From positions 248,001-312,000 of the forward strand of contig NZ_VUOH01000002.1 of NCBI RefSeq assembly GCF_015390235.1: a stretch of 64,000 nt of DNA, in the 5' to 3' direction. The notes beneath the pieces are model-generated. The model searched no databases. It was given only the letters and a program-made list of their open reading frames with translations, and was not told where the DNA came from. How positions within the stretch are numbered: the stretch's first letter is position 1; every line of letters starts with the position of its first letter. This document shows positions 9,452-18,510 of this stretch, one piece after another. Both the position numbers and the translations under genes were made by a program. This DNA is from Quadrisphaera sp. INWT6. Lineage in GTDB: Bacteria > Actinomycetota > Actinomycetes > Actinomycetales > Quadrisphaeraceae.

Positions 9452-9533
9452 GCGCGAGTGGTGAAACTGGCAGCCACGCAGGGTTTAGGTCCCTGTGCCT
9501 CCGGGCGTGCGGGTTCGAGTCCCGCCTCGCGCA
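9452..9533 (+). tRNA. tRNA-Leu (anticodon TAG)
   Basis: Acceptor GCGCGAG (9452-9458) pairs with CTCGCGC (9526-9532); anticodon stem CAGGG/CCCTG encloses TTTAGGT (anticodon TAG); a long variable arm marks a class II tRNA. Discriminator A at 9533; CCA is not encoded. Confidence 0.96.
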
Positions 9534-9554
9534 CACCCCGCTCCCCGGACGCGC

Positions 9555-11165
9555 TCAGAGCACCCGCACGGCCAGCAGCGCGACGTCGTCCTCCGACGTC
9601 TCCGGCACCAGGCGGGCCAGGAGGGCGTCGCACAGCTCGCCCGGCGGCCGGTGCCCCTCCTCCGCCAGGGCCGTGCGGAGGTCGGCCAGGCCGACGTCGA
9701 GCGAGGTCTCCCGGCGCTCCACCAGCCCGTCGGTGCACAGCAGCAGCACGCTGCCGGGCGGGAGCTCCGCGGTGCGTTCCCGGCGCCGCGCGGTGGGGTC
9801 GATGCCGAGCAGCAGGTCGGCGTCGTCGCCCTCGAGCAGGGTGGTGGTGCCGTCGGGCAGCCGCAGGACGGGCGGCGGGTGGCCGGCGTTCGACCAGACG
9901 AGCCGGCGCCCGCCCGTCCCACCGGTCTCGAGGCGCGCGACGACGCAGGTGGCCGACGTGACGACCTCCAGGCCCTCGAGCGCCTCGTCGACGGCGCTGA
10001 GCAGGTCCGCCGGCCCGGCGCCCGTCGCGCGCGCGATGCCGCGCAGCAGCCCCCGGACCTGGCCCATCGCCGCGGCGGCGCGGGAGTCGTGGCCGATGAC
10101 GTCACCGATGACGAGCACGGCTCCGCCGTCGCGCTGGCGGAAGGCGTCGTACCAGTCACCGCCGACCTGCACCTCCTGCGCGGCACCGACGTAGCGGACG
10201 GCGAGGTCGAGCCCCTCCAGCTGCGGTGGGGCCGTCAGCAGGCTGCGCTGCAGCGCCTCCGCCAGGGCGGCGCGCTCGGCGTGCAGGCGGGCGTTCTCCA
10301 GCGCGAGCCCGGCGCGGCGGGCGACCTCGCGGGCGGTGTCGAGCTCCTGCTCGCTGCGCACGGCCCCGGGCTCGGTGCGCACGAGCGCCAGCGCCCCGAG
10401 CGTGCGGCCGCCCGCGGCGAGCGGGAGCACGAGCACCGAGCTGGGCGCCAGCACCTCCAGCAGGGCGCGGGCCTGGTCGTCACCCACCCAGTCGCCCAGC
10501 GGCGGCAGCTGCGGCACGTACACCTCGCGGCCGGTGCGCAGGCAGACCGCGACGGCGGCCTCGCGGCTCATCGTGGCCGCCTGGTAGGTGGCGTAGCGGG
10601 CCAGCACGTCGTCGAGGGCGGGGTCGCGGTGGGCGTGGCCGAGGGTGCGCCGCAGCCGCCCCGTCTGCACCAGCGTGACGGTGCACCAGTCGGCCAGCTC
10701 GGGCACCACCAGCTGGGCGAGCTCGCTCACGGCGAGGCCCTGCTCGGTGCCGTGCGCCAGCAGCTCGCTCACCGAGCCCAGCAGCTCCAGGCGCCGGACG
10801 GTCTCCTCGAGCTCGCGCCGGGCGGTCCGCCGGTCGGTGACGTCGATCATGTAGATGTCGAGCGCGTCGCCGTCGGGGACGGCGTGGACCGAGAGCCAGC
10901 GCTGGACCGTCGTCCCCCACGCCTCGAAGACGACGGGCCTGCCGGTGCGGCGGGCCTCGTCGTAGCGGGGGCCGAAGTCGTTCTCGCGGGCGTGCGGGTA
11001 GCGCTCCCAGAGCAGCTTCCCGAGCACCTCCTCACGGGGTGCGCCCACCAGCGCCTCCGCCGCGCGGTTCATGCCCGTGATGCGGTCGTCCGCGTCCAGC
11101 GAGATCCACGCCAGGGAGACGACGTCGGGGAGAGCCCGCTGTTCGCGCTGCACCGCCGCCTCCAC
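9555..11165 (-). CDS. PAS-GAF-PP2C (SpoIIE/RsbU-type) serine phosphatase
   Basis: Signalling phosphatase of 536 residues. An N-terminal PAS domain (about 15-115; WISLDADDRITGMNRAAE, ending IYMIDVTDRR) is followed by a GAF domain (about 130-295) and a PP2C/SpoIIE domain (about 315-535). Metal-binding blocks of the last are visible: VGGDWYDAF, VIGDVIGHD, and LLLCTDGLVERR. Such proteins dephosphorylate anti-anti-sigma factors (RsbV/SpoIIAA type) and thereby control an alternative sigma factor; that partner is not in the window. No TM segment, so it is cytoplasmic. No kinase or anti-anti-sigma gene lies adjacent. The stop lies 21 bp from tRNA-Leu. Confidence 0.88.
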   Translation of the reverse strand: MEAAVQREQRALPDVVSLAWISLDADDRITGMNRAAEALVGAPREEVLGKLLWERYPHARENDFGPRYDEARRTGRPVVFEAWGTTVQRWLSVHAVPDGDALDIYMIDVTDRRTARRELEETVRRLELLGSVSELLAHGTEQGLAVSELAQLVVPELADWCTVTLVQTGRLRRTLGHAHRDPALDDVLARYATYQAATMSREAAVAVCLRTGREVYVPQLPPLGDWVGDDQARALLEVLAPSSVLVLPLAAGGRTLGALALVRTEPGAVRSEQELDTAREVARRAGLALENARLHAERAALAEALQRSLLTAPPQLEGLDLAVRYVGAAQEVQVGGDWYDAFRQRDGGAVLVIGDVIGHDSRAAAAMGQVRGLLRGIARATGAGPADLLSAVDEALEGLEVVTSATCVVARLETGGTGGRRLVWSNAGHPPPVLRLPDGTTTLLEGDDADLLLGIDPTARRRERTAELPPGSVLLLCTDGLVERRETSLDVGLADLRTALAEEGHRPPGELCDALLARLVPETSEDDVALLAVRVL

Positions 11166-11219
11166 CCCGTCGACTCCCGCCGCTGACCAGCGATCTGCGG
11201 AGTCGGCAACCCCATCCTG

Positions 11220-11867
11220 TCAGGCGCGGGCCAGCACCCGGGCGAGCTCGGGCGCGAGCGCCCGGAACGCCTGCCCGCGGTGGCTGATGGCGTCCTTCTG
11301 CCCGGGGGCCAGCTCGGCGCAGCTGACGTCGAGGCCGTCGGGCACGAGGGCCGGATCGTAGCCGAACCCGCCGGCGCCGCGCGCCTCGCGCGCGAGGTGG
11401 CCGCGGAGCTCGCCCAGCTCGACGTGCTCGTGACCGTCGGGGGTCACGAGCGCCGCGGCGCACACGAACGCGGCGCCGCGGTGGGCGTCGGGGACGTCGG
11501 CCACCTGCGCGAGCAGCAGGGCGAGGTTGGCGGCGTCGTCGCCGTGGCGGCCGGCCCAGCGCGCGGAGAAGATGCCGGGCGCGCCGCCCAGGACGTCGAC
11601 GGCGATGCCCGAGTCGTCGGCGATGGCGACCAGACCGGTGGCCCGGGCCACGGCCCGCGCCTTGAGCAGGGCGTTGCCGGCGAAGGTGACCTCGCTCTCG
11701 ACCACCTCGGGGACCTCCGGCAGCGACGGGTCTCCCACGGCGAGCAGCTGGACGTCGAGGCCGGCCGGCAGGTGCGGCGCGAGGATCGCGCGCAGCTCGC
11801 CGACCTTGTGGGCGTTGCGGGTGGCGAGGACGACCCTCGTCGCGGGCCGGCCCGCAGCCCCTGTCAC
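11220..11867 (-). CDS. rdgB: XTP/dITP diphosphatase (HAM1/RdgB)
   Basis: Housekeeping enzyme that hydrolyses dITP, dXTP and related non-canonical purine nucleotides to monophosphates. 215 residues from GTG 11867. Family motifs: [14 protein letters not shown] at the N-terminus, [21 protein letters not shown] with catalytic acidic residues, and a C-terminal SHRGQAF. The GTG start overlaps the rph stop by 4 bp (GTGA), giving translational coupling. The rph-rdgB pair is conserved across actinobacteria. Confidence 0.95.
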   Translation of the reverse strand: MTGAAGRPATRVVLATRNAHKVGELRAILAPHLPAGLDVQLLAVGDPSLPEVPEVVESEVTFAGNALLKARAVARATGLVAIADDSGIAVDVLGGAPGIFSARWAGRHGDDAANLALLLAQVADVPDAHRGAAFVCAAALVTPDGHEHVELGELRGHLAREARGAGGFGYDPALVPDGLDVSCAELAPGQKDAISHRGQAFRALAPELARVLARA

Positions 11868-12595
11868 AGGCCCAGCGCCTCGCGCTGCAGGCGGGTCAGC
11901 TCGGCGCACCCTCCGGCGGCCAGCTCCATCAGCGCGTCGAGCTCGGCCCTGTCGAACGGCTGGCCCTCGGCGGTGCCCTGCACCTCCACGAAGCGGCCGT
12001 CACCGGTCATGACGACGTTCATGTCGGTCTCGGCGCGCACGTCCTCGACGTACTCGAGGTCGAGCACCGGCCGGCCCCTGTCGATGCCGACGCTGACGGC
12101 CGCCACCGAGCCGCGCAGCGGGTCCTTCTTGACGATGCCCTTCTCGCGCGCCCAGGTCACCGCGTCGTGCAGGGCCACGTAGGCGCCGGTGATCGCGGCG
12201 GTGCGGGTGCCGCCGTCGGCCTGGAGCACGTCGCAGTCGAGCACCACGGTGTTCTCGCCGAGCTTGGTGACGTCGACGGCGGCGCGCAGGGAGCGGCCGA
12301 CCAGGCGGCTGATCTCCTGGGTGCGGCCGCCGACCTTGCCCTTGACGGACTCGCGGTCGCTGCGGGTGTTCGTGGCGCGCGGGAGCATCGCGTACTCGGC
12401 GGTAACCCAGCCGGAGCCGGAGCCCTTCTTCCAGCGCGGGACTCCCTCGGTGAGCGAGGCGACGCAGAGCACCTTGGTGCGGCCGAACTCGACGAGGACG
12501 CTGCCCTCACCGGCCTCGAGGTAGCGCCGCGTGATGGTCACGTCGCGCAGCTGGTCGGGACGGCGCCCACCGGGCCTGCTGGTGCTGTCAGCCAT
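11864..12595 (-). CDS. rph: Ribonuclease PH
   Basis: Phosphorolytic 3'-5' exoribonuclease that trims tRNA 3' ends. Full length at 243 residues. RNase PH signatures seen: [24 protein letters not shown], the arginine/phosphate-binding stretch [38 protein letters not shown] 12595 is preceded at 6 nt by TAGGGT (12602-12607, minus strand), so the transcript is probably leaderless. First gene of the rph-rdgB operon; the upstream MBL-hydrolase gene is separated by a hairpin terminator. Confidence 0.96.
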   Translation of the reverse strand: MADSTSRPGGRRPDQLRDVTITRRYLEAGEGSVLVEFGRTKVLCVASLTEGVPRWKKGSGSGWVTAEYAMLPRATNTRSDRESVKGKVGGRTQEISRLVGRSLRAAVDVTKLGENTVVLDCDVLQADGGTRTAAITGAYVALHDAVTWAREKGIVKKDPLRGSVAAVSVGIDRGRPVLDLEYVEDVRAETDMNVVMTGDGRFVEVQGTAEGQPFDRAELDALMELAAGGCAELTRLQREALGL

Positions 12596-12652
12596 GCTCC
12601 GACCCTAGGACCCGCCCCCGACACCCCCGCCCTCGCCGTCGTCCCCGCCCTG

Positions 12653-12678
12653 ACCGCAGCCGGGCGCTCGGCTGCGGT
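12653..12678 (-). terminator. Hairpin terminator after the MBL-fold gene
   Basis: Perfect 10-bp inverted repeat ACCGCAGCCG (12653-12662) / CGGCTGCGGT (12669-12678) with a 6-nt loop, about 50 bp past the stop of the minus-strand gene. Part of it (GCGCTCGGCTGCGG) is repeated about 40 bp upstream of it, close to the gene end. Confidence 0.5.
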
Positions 12679-12729
12679 CCCAGGGGGCACACGAACCGCA
12701 CGCAGGCGCTCGGCTGCGGAGGAGCGGCC

Positions 12730-13539
12730 TCAGAGGTGGTGGACCGCCCCCGGGCGCGCCAGCTCGGCGGGGCCGCCGTACGCGGCGCGCACCTCGGCCA
12801 GCACGCCCGGTGCGTCGGCCCACGGCGGAAGGTGCGTCACCACCACGGACCGGGCCCCCGCACGGGCGGCCGCGACCCCTGCGCGGGTGCCTGACAGGTG
12901 CACGCCCCGCTCGACGGTCACCGCGTCGGTGAAGGTCGCCTCGGTGAGGAGCAGGTCGGCGTCGGCAGAGAGGTGGTCGAGGGCGGGGCAGTCGTCGGTG
13001 TCGCCGGTGTAGGCCAGCACCGCGGTGGAGCCGTCGCCGCGCTCGCTCGGGCCGGTGACGCGCAGCCCGTACGCCTCCACGGGGTGCTCCACCAGCACGG
13101 GCTCGACGGTGAAGGGCCCGAGCCGCACGGGCCGGCGGTCCACCCAGGCGCCGAAGGCGAACTGCTCGGTCATGCCGGGGCCGTCCTCGGGCAGGTCGTA
13201 GGCCCGCGCCAGGCGCCCGGGAGCGTCGGCGGGAGCCCACAGCGGGACCGGCGGCACCGGCTCGCCGCGGTGCGCGGCGGGCCCGTGCTTCAGGGCGACG
13301 TAGAGGCCGCAGGCGTCGAGGCAGTGGTCGGCGTGCAGGTGCGACAGCAGCACGCCGTCGAGGGTGGTGAGGTCACCGCCCGGCAGGTGCCGCTGCAGGG
13401 GGCCTGCGGCACCGCTGCCCAGGTCGAGCACGACGCGCCAGGTGCGGCCGGAGTCGTCGTCGGCCTCCAGCAGGTAGCACGACGCCGGGGAGTCCGGCCC
13501 CGGCACCGAGCCCGAGCACCCCACCACGACCAGCCTCAT
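12730..13539 (-). CDS. MBL-fold metallohydrolase, RNase Z-like
   Basis: 269 residues with the metallo-beta-lactamase zinc motif SHLHADHCLD (HxHxDH) near residue 65-75, preceded by a Ser/Gly-rich first strand (VVVGCSGSVPGPDSPASCYLL). Further metal ligands are in YTGDTDD and TEATFTD, with a late His in VVVTHLPPW. This arrangement matches the COG1234 group of RNase Z and cyclic-nucleotide phosphodiesterase-like hydrolases. It sits 7 bp after murI in the conserved order clpS-DUF2017-murI-MBL-rph-rdgB and is probably co-transcribed with murI. Its true substrate in actinobacteria is not established. Confidence 0.85.
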   Translation of the reverse strand: MRLVVVGCSGSVPGPDSPASCYLLEADDDSGRTWRVVLDLGSGAAGPLQRHLPGGDLTTLDGVLLSHLHADHCLDACGLYVALKHGPAAHRGEPVPPVPLWAPADAPGRLARAYDLPEDGPGMTEQFAFGAWVDRRPVRLGPFTVEPVLVEHPVEAYGLRVTGPSERGDGSTAVLAYTGDTDDCPALDHLSADADLLLTEATFTDAVTVERGVHLSGTRAGVAAARAGARSVVVTHLPPWADAPGVLAEVRAAYGGPAELARPGAVHHL

Positions 13540-13546
13540 GCGCCCA

Positions 13547-14410
13547 TCACGTGGCCCTCCTCAGCAGCGGTGCGGTGATGCGGGGCAGCATCTCCGTGTC
13601 CAGGACGGTGTGGTGCTGCTCGGCGTGCAGCTGCGCGGGGGCGGCGGTGCCCAGGAACCGCCGCGCCAGGCGCGCGAAGACGGCCGGGTCTCCGGTGGTG
13701 AGCCAGCGGTGCTCGGGCGGGGGCAGCTCGTCGCCGCGGAGCTGGCCGCGGGCGGTGAGCTCGCGGTAGACCGCCTTCGCGGTCTCCTCGGCGCTGGAGA
13801 CCAGCGTCACGCCGTCGCCCATGACGTAGGAGAGGACGCCGGTCAGCAGCGGGTAGTGGGTGCAGCCCAGCACGAGGGTGTCGACGTCGGCGGCGACGAC
13901 GGGCGCGAGGTGCTCTCGGGCGGCGGCCAGCAGCTCGGGCCCCGAGGTCACCCCCGCCTCCACGAACTCCACGAAGCGGGGGCACGCCTGGGTGGTGACC
14001 CGGACGTCGGGCGCCGCGGTGAACGCGTCCGCGTAGGCGCCCGACGTCGCCGTCGCCGTCGTGCAGATGACCCCCACGCGGCCGCTGCGGGTGCTCGCGA
14101 CCGCGCGGCGCACCGCGGGGCGGATCACCTCGACCACGGGCACCGGGTAGCGCTCGCGCGCGTCGTGCAGCACCGCGGCGCTCGCGCTGTTGCAGGCGAT
14201 GACCAGCAGCTTCACCCCCGAGGCGACCAGCTCGTCGAGGCACTCCAGCGCGTAGGCGCGCACGTGCGCCAGCGGCCGGGGGCCGTACGGCGCGCGGGCG
14301 GTGTCGCCCAGGTAGAGCACCCGCTCGGCGGGCAGCTGGTCGAGGACGGCGCGCGCGACCGTCAGCCCCCCGACGCCGGAGTCGAAGATGCCGATGGGCG
14401 CGTCAGCCAC
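13547..14410 (-). CDS. murI: Glutamate racemase
   Basis: Makes D-glutamate for peptidoglycan. 287 residues, usual length. Signature start [29 protein letters not shown], and the two catalytic cysteines in ACNSAS (about residue 72) and LGCTHYPLL (about 183). GTG 14410 overlaps the end of the DUF2017 gene by 8 bp, so the two are translationally coupled. Cytoplasmic and cofactor-independent. Confidence 0.96.
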   Translation of the reverse strand: MADAPIGIFDSGVGGLTVARAVLDQLPAERVLYLGDTARAPYGPRPLAHVRAYALECLDELVASGVKLLVIACNSASAAVLHDARERYPVPVVEVIRPAVRRAVASTRSGRVGVICTTATATSGAYADAFTAAPDVRVTTQACPRFVEFVEAGVTSGPELLAAAREHLAPVVAADVDTLVLGCTHYPLLTGVLSYVMGDGVTLVSSAEETAKAVYRELTARGQLRGDELPPPEHRWLTTGDPAVFARLARRFLGTAAPAQLHAEQHHTVLDTEMLPRITAPLLRRAT

Positions 14411-14969
14411 GCGGCAGCTGCTTCGCCAGGGCCCCGACCAGCGTCTCCTGCAGCCAGGTGAGGAAGTCGTAGACCGAGGCCATCCAGACGCGCGGGTCCT
14501 CCGGGGAGCTCTCGGCGACCTCCGCGAGCACCGCCTCGGCGTCGTCGTCGGTGCGCAGGCCCAGCCGCTCGGCCAGCACCAGGCGCACGTCGGTCAGCGC
14601 AACCAGCCAGGCGTGCTGCTCCTCGGCGTCGAGCACCAGCGGCCCGGGGCGCTCCAGCGTGGCGCGGGCCCGCTCGAGGCCGTCGCGCTTGCGCTGGCGC
14701 AGGCCCCGCTCGGTGAGGCGGCGGAACTCCCGGGCTGCGTCGGGGTCGTCCTTGGCGGCCTGCGGCAGCAGGCGGGCCACCGCCGGGTCGGACGGCGGCG
14801 TGGTGGAGCCCCCGGTGCCGACCATGGCCTCGAGGGGGTCCTCGGAGGGGGTGGTCCCGTCGTCGAGGAGCTGGGAGACCTCGGACAGCAGGCCGGAGAG
14901 CAGCGCGCGCTCGTCGTCGTCGAAGGTGGCGGTGACCCCGCGGCGGGAGCGCTCGAAGCGGCGGGCCAC
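14403..14969 (-). CDS. DUF2017 protein
   Basis: 188-residue protein matching DUF2017, an actinobacterial family encoded almost always between clpS and murI. Visible features: an N-terminal RRFERSRRG, acidic helix [19 protein letters not shown], and the C-terminal block [20 protein letters not shown]. It is highly charged and helical, without TM segments. It starts 3 bp after the clpS stop and overlaps murI by 8 bp. Function unknown. Confidence 0.88.
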   Translation of the reverse strand: MARRFERSRRGVTATFDDDERALLSGLLSEVSQLLDDGTTPSEDPLEAMVGTGGSTTPPSDPAVARLLPQAAKDDPDAAREFRRLTERGLRQRKRDGLERARATLERPGPLVLDAEEQHAWLVALTDVRLVLAERLGLRTDDDAEAVLAEVAESSPEDPRVWMASVYDFLTWLQETLVGALAKQLPRG

Positions 14970-14972
14970 GGC

Positions 14973-15263
14973 TCAGGCGTCCTTGGAGAAGGTGGCCCAG
15001 AGGCCGTAGCCGTGCATGGCCTCGGTGTCGCGCTCCATCTCCTCGCGCGTGCCGTGGGCGACGACGGCCCGGCCCGCCTCGTGGACGTCGTGCATGAGCT
15101 TCTCCGCCTTCTCGCGCGGGTGCCCGAAGTAGGTCTGGAAGACGTAGGTGACGTAGGACATGAGGTTCACCGGGTCGTTCCAGACGATGGTGACCCAGGG
15201 CTTGGCGGTCTCGCCGTCGAGCGCCTCGACGCGCTCCTCGGCCTCTGCCGGTGCGGTGCTCAC
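14973..15263 (-). CDS. clpS: ATP-dependent Clp protease adaptor ClpS
   Basis: N-end-rule adaptor that delivers substrates to ClpC/ClpA unfoldases. 96 residues with the core KPWVTIVWNDPVNLMSYVTY (substrate-pocket region) and the helix HPREKAEKLMHDVHEAGRA. GTG 15263 is preceded at 8 nt by TAGGAT (15272-15277, minus strand), suggesting leaderless translation. That -10 box shares its central TA with the -10 box of divergent pncB. First gene of the clpS-DUF2017-murI-MBL set. Confidence 0.95.
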   Translation of the reverse strand: MSTAPAEAEERVEALDGETAKPWVTIVWNDPVNLMSYVTYVFQTYFGHPREKAEKLMHDVHEAGRAVVAHGTREEMERDTEAMHGYGLWATFSKDA

Positions 15264-15271
15264 GCGGGCTC

Positions 15272-15281
15272 ATCCTACGGT
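15272..15281. promoter_or_regulatory. Overlapping divergent -10 boxes of clpS and pncB
   Basis: The 10-mer ATCCTACGGT reads TAGGAT on the minus strand (15272-15277, 8 nt before the clpS GTG) and TACGGT on the plus strand (15276-15281, 6 nt before the pncB GTG). The two hexamers share bases 15276-15277. Both spacings fit leaderless transcripts, and RNA polymerase could not occupy both at once. Confidence 0.55.
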
Positions 15282-15287
15282 GGCCCC

Positions 15288-16646
15288 GTGGACCACACCC
15301 CGTCGAACGGCCCCGGCGTCCTGGGCAGCCGCGGCACCGGCAGCGGCAGCGCCGGGGGCAGCACGGCGCTGCTCACCGACGCGTACGAGCTGACCATGCT
15401 GCAGTCGGCGCTGCGCAGCGGCGCGGCCTCGCGGCGCTGCACCTTCGAGGTCTTCGCCCGGCGCCTGCCCGACGGCCGCCGCTACGGCGTCGTCGCCGGC
15501 ACCGCCCGGCTGCTCGACGCGCTGGAGCGGTTCCGCTTCGACGAGGGGGTGCTGGAGGCGCTGCGCGAGGACGGCCGCCTCGACGCCGCCACCGTCGAGC
15601 ACCTCGCCGGGTACCGGTTCACCGGTGAGGTCGAGGGCTACGCCGAGGGCGAGCTGTACTTCCCCGGCTCCCCCGTGCTGTCGGTGACCGGCACCTTCGC
15701 GGAGGCCGTGGTCATCGAGACGCTCGTGCTGTCGGTGTTCAACCACGACTGCGCCGTCGCCTCCGCGGCGGCCCGGATGGCGGTGGCCGCCGGCGGGCGG
15801 CCGATCGTCGAGATGGGCAGCCGGCGCACCCACGAAGAGGCCGCGGTGGCCTCGGCCCGCGCCGCGCACCTCGCCGGGTTCACCAGCACCTCCAACCTCG
15901 AGGCGGGCCGGCGCTACGGGGTGCCCGTCTCGGGCACCAGCGCCCACGCCTTCACGCTGCTGCACGACAGCGAGGAGGAGGCGTTCCGCGCGCAGGTCGC
16001 CGCCCTCGGCACCGGCACCACGCTGCTGGTCGACACCTACGACATCCAGCGCGGCATCGAGACGGCCGTGCGGGTCGCCGGGCCGCAGCTGGGCGCGGTG
16101 CGCATCGACTCCGGCGACCTCGCCGTCCTCGCCGTCAAGGCGCGCGCGCAGCTCGACGCGCTCGGGGCGACGCAGACGCGCATCGTGCTGTCCGGCGACC
16201 TCGACGAGTTCGGCCTCGCGGCCCTGGCCGCCGCACCCGTCGACGCCTACGGGGTCGGGACGTCGGTGGTGCAGGGGTCGGGCGCCCCCACGGCCGGCAT
16301 GGTCTACAAGGTCGTCGAGGTCGAGGGCCGCCCGGTGGCGAAGCGCTCGGAGTCGAAGGCCACCCACGGCGGGCGCAAGACGGCGCTGCGGCGCCACCGC
16401 AGCAGCGGGACGGCCACCGAGGAGGTCGTCAGCGCGGGGCCGGTGCCGGAGCGCGAGCCCGGCGACCGCCCGCTGCAGGTGCCGCTGGTGCGGGGCGGTG
16501 AGCGGGTGGGTCCGGCGTCGCACGGAGCTGACCTCGCGGCCGCCCGGGAGCACCTCGAGGAGGTGCTCGTCACGATGCCGTGGGAGGGCCTGGCCCTCTC
16601 GCGGGGCGAGCCCGCCATCCCGACGCGGGTCCTGCCGCCCGTCTGA
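15288..16646 (+). CDS. pncB: Nicotinate phosphoribosyltransferase
   Basis: Converts nicotinate and PRPP to nicotinate mononucleotide in NAD salvage. 452 residues. Family motifs: LLTDAYELTMLQSALRSG, CTFEVFARRLP, GSRRTHEEAA (phosphorylated-His region), SNLEAGRRYGVPVSGTSAHA, and RIDSGDLAVLA (about residue 272) for phosphoribosyl binding. GTG 15288 is selected because TACGGT (15276-15281) lies 6 nt upstream and a Gly/Ser linker follows the start, so the core begins near residue 26. Divergent from clpS, as in other actinobacteria. Confidence 0.94.
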   Translation: MDHTPSNGPGVLGSRGTGSGSAGGSTALLTDAYELTMLQSALRSGAASRRCTFEVFARRLPDGRRYGVVAGTARLLDALERFRFDEGVLEALREDGRLDAATVEHLAGYRFTGEVEGYAEGELYFPGSPVLSVTGTFAEAVVIETLVLSVFNHDCAVASAAARMAVAAGGRPIVEMGSRRTHEEAAVASARAAHLAGFTSTSNLEAGRRYGVPVSGTSAHAFTLLHDSEEEAFRAQVAALGTGTTLLVDTYDIQRGIETAVRVAGPQLGAVRIDSGDLAVLAVKARAQLDALGATQTRIVLSGDLDEFGLAALAAAPVDAYGVGTSVVQGSGAPTAGMVYKVVEVEGRPVAKRSESKATHGGRKTALRRHRSSGTATEEVVSAGPVPEREPGDRPLQVPLVRGGERVGPASHGADLAAAREHLEEVLVTMPWEGLALSRGEPAIPTRVLPPV

Positions 16647-16711
16647 GGCGTGCGGTGGGCGGCGGCCCCGGCCGGTGGCCCGCCGTCACCCCGCCCGGCG
16701 GGCGGCGGGTG

Positions 16712-16954
16712 TCAGTGGTGGCCGCCGCCCGGCTTGACCAGGGGGGCGACCTGCGGCAGGCCCTCCTGGAGCCGCGCGACGCGCTCGGCCTGCTTGCGGC
16801 GCGAGGAGACGACGGCCGACGCCACCAGCCCGACCGCCACGAGGGCGCAGCCGCCGAACTTCACGATGTCGTGCCACACCGTGATGTCTCCGTTGAGCAG
16901 GCCCAGGAAGATCATCACGGCACCGACGCTGATGAGGGTGAAGGGGATCGCCAC
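16712..16954 (-). CDS. Small two-TM membrane protein
   Basis: 80 residues. Two hydrophobic segments (about 3-21, TLISVGAVMIFLGLL; and about 32-50, FGGCALVAVGLVASAVV), a basic patch SSRRKQAERVARL, and a Gly/His-rich C-terminus. Starts at a GTG, convergent with pncB. I do not recognise a family with certainty. The gene lies downstream of argS-lysA but a hairpin separates them. Confidence 0.6.
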   Translation of the reverse strand: MAIPFTLISVGAVMIFLGLLNGDITVWHDIVKFGGCALVAVGLVASAVVSSRRKQAERVARLQEGLPQVAPLVKPGGGHH

Positions 16955-16971
16955 GGGCCAGATCCTGCCAG

Positions 16972-17008
16972 GTCTGCGGCGGCGCGGCCGCCCCGCACCG
17001 CCGCAGAC
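16972..17008 (-). terminator. Hairpin terminator after lysA
   Basis: Perfect 11-bp arms GTCTGCGGCGG (16972-16982) / CCGCCGCAGAC (16998-17008), about 40 bp past the lysA stop. Between it and lysA are three to four short tandem copies of GCCGTCGG. Confidence 0.55.
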
Positions 17009-17048
17009 CGCCAGCCGCCAGCCGTCGGCCGTCGGCCGTCGGCCGGTG

Positions 17049-18467
17049 TCAGCCGACGTCGAGGGCCAGCAGGTCGTCCTCGGTCTCGCGGCGAACCAGC
17101 ACGCGGCTCTCGCCGTCGCGCACGGCGACCACCGGCGGGCGGGGCACGTGGTTGTACTGGCTGGCCATGCTGTGGCAGTACGCGCCGGTGGCGGGCACCA
17201 CGAGCAGGTCGCCCGCGGCGACGTCGTCCGGCAGGAACGCGTCCTTGACCACCACGTCGCCGCTCTCGCAGTGCTTGCCCACCACGCGCGACAGCACCGG
17301 GGCCGCGCCCGACCGTCGCCCGCCGAGGGAGGCGGAGTAGTCGGCGTCGTAGAGGGCGGTGCGGATGTTGTCGCTCATGCCGCCGTCGACGGCCACGTAG
17401 CGGCGGTGCAGGCCGCCGTCGAGCGCGACGTCCTTGGTCGACCCGACGCGGTACAGCGTCACGCCGGAGGGACCGGCGATGGCGCGGCCGGGCTCGACCG
17501 ACACCTTCGGGACGGCGATGCCGAGCTGCGCGCACGCGGCGGTGACGACCTCGGCCATGCCGCGGGCCAGCGCCGTGGGCGGCAGCGGCGCGTCCTGCGT
17601 GGTGTAGGCGATGCCGAAGCCGCCGCCGAGGTCGATCTCGGGCATCTCCACGCCGTGCTCGGCGAGCACCTGCGCGTGCAGGCCGAGGAGCCGGCGGGCG
17701 GCCACCTCGAAGCCCGACACGTCGAAGATCTGGCTGCCGATGTGGCTGTGCAGCCCGCGGAGCTCCAGCTCGGGGCGCGCCAGCACCCGGCGGACCGCCT
17801 CGGCCGCCTGCCCCGACGCCAGCGACAGCCCGAACTTCTGGTCCTCGTGGGCCGTGGCGATGTAGTCGTGGGTGTGCGCCTCGACGCCGACGGTGGTCCG
17901 GATGAGCACGCCCTGGCGCACCCCGGCCTCGCGGGCGGCGTCGGCGGTCCTGTCGATGTCGTGGAAGCCGTCGACGACGACCTTGCCCACGCCCGCCCGC
18001 ACCGCGCGGCGGACCTCGTCGTCGGACTTGTTGTTGCCGTGCAGCAGCACGTGCGCCGGGTCGGTGCCGCCGCGCAGCGCCACGGCGAGCTCGCCGCCGG
18101 TGCAGGCGTCGTAGCGCAGGCCGTCCTCGGCGAGCCAGCGCGCCACCGCGGTGCAGGTGAAGGCCTTGGCGGCGTAGTAGACGTCGGCGCCGCCGCACGC
18201 GTCGGCGAAGGCCTCGGCGAACGCGTCGCGGAAGGCGGTGGCGCGGGCCCGGAAGTCGGCCTCGTCGACCACGTACGCCGGGGTGCCGTGCTGGGCCGCC
18301 AGCTCGGTGACGGGCACGCCCCCGACGCTGATGACGCCGTCGGCGCCGCGCCGGGCGCTGCTGGGCCACAGCTGGGGCAGCAGGTCGTTCGCGTCGTCGG
18401 GCTCGGTCAGCCAGCCGGGGCCGCCGAGTCCGGCGGCGTGCTGGGGCCCGGCGGGGTGAGCTCTCAC
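17049..18467 (-). CDS. lysA: Diaminopimelate decarboxylase
   Basis: Last step of lysine synthesis: decarboxylates meso-diaminopimelate, PLP-dependent. 472 residues with PLP lysine in VYYAAKAFTC (about residue 102), Gly-rich phosphate loop DLGGGFGIAYTT, and catalytic Cys region AFLPDD/ATGAYCHSMASQYNH near the C-terminus. The N-terminal 50 residues are longer than the E. coli enzyme but usual in actinobacteria. It lies 43 bp after argS in the argS-lysA order common to the phylum and is probably co-transcribed. Confidence 0.95.
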   Translation of the reverse strand: MRAHPAGPQHAAGLGGPGWLTEPDDANDLLPQLWPSSARRGADGVISVGGVPVTELAAQHGTPAYVVDEADFRARATAFRDAFAEAFADACGGADVYYAAKAFTCTAVARWLAEDGLRYDACTGGELAVALRGGTDPAHVLLHGNNKSDDEVRRAVRAGVGKVVVDGFHDIDRTADAAREAGVRQGVLIRTTVGVEAHTHDYIATAHEDQKFGLSLASGQAAEAVRRVLARPELELRGLHSHIGSQIFDVSGFEVAARRLLGLHAQVLAEHGVEMPEIDLGGGFGIAYTTQDAPLPPTALARGMAEVVTAACAQLGIAVPKVSVEPGRAIAGPSGVTLYRVGSTKDVALDGGLHRRYVAVDGGMSDNIRTALYDADYSASLGGRRSGAAPVLSRVVGKHCESGDVVVKDAFLPDDVAAGDLLVVPATGAYCHSMASQYNHVPRPPVVAVRDGESRVLVRRETEDDLLALDVG

Positions 18468-18510
18468 TGGTCGGTCTCCGCTGCTCTGGGGTGCACGGTC
18501 GGGTGCGCGG

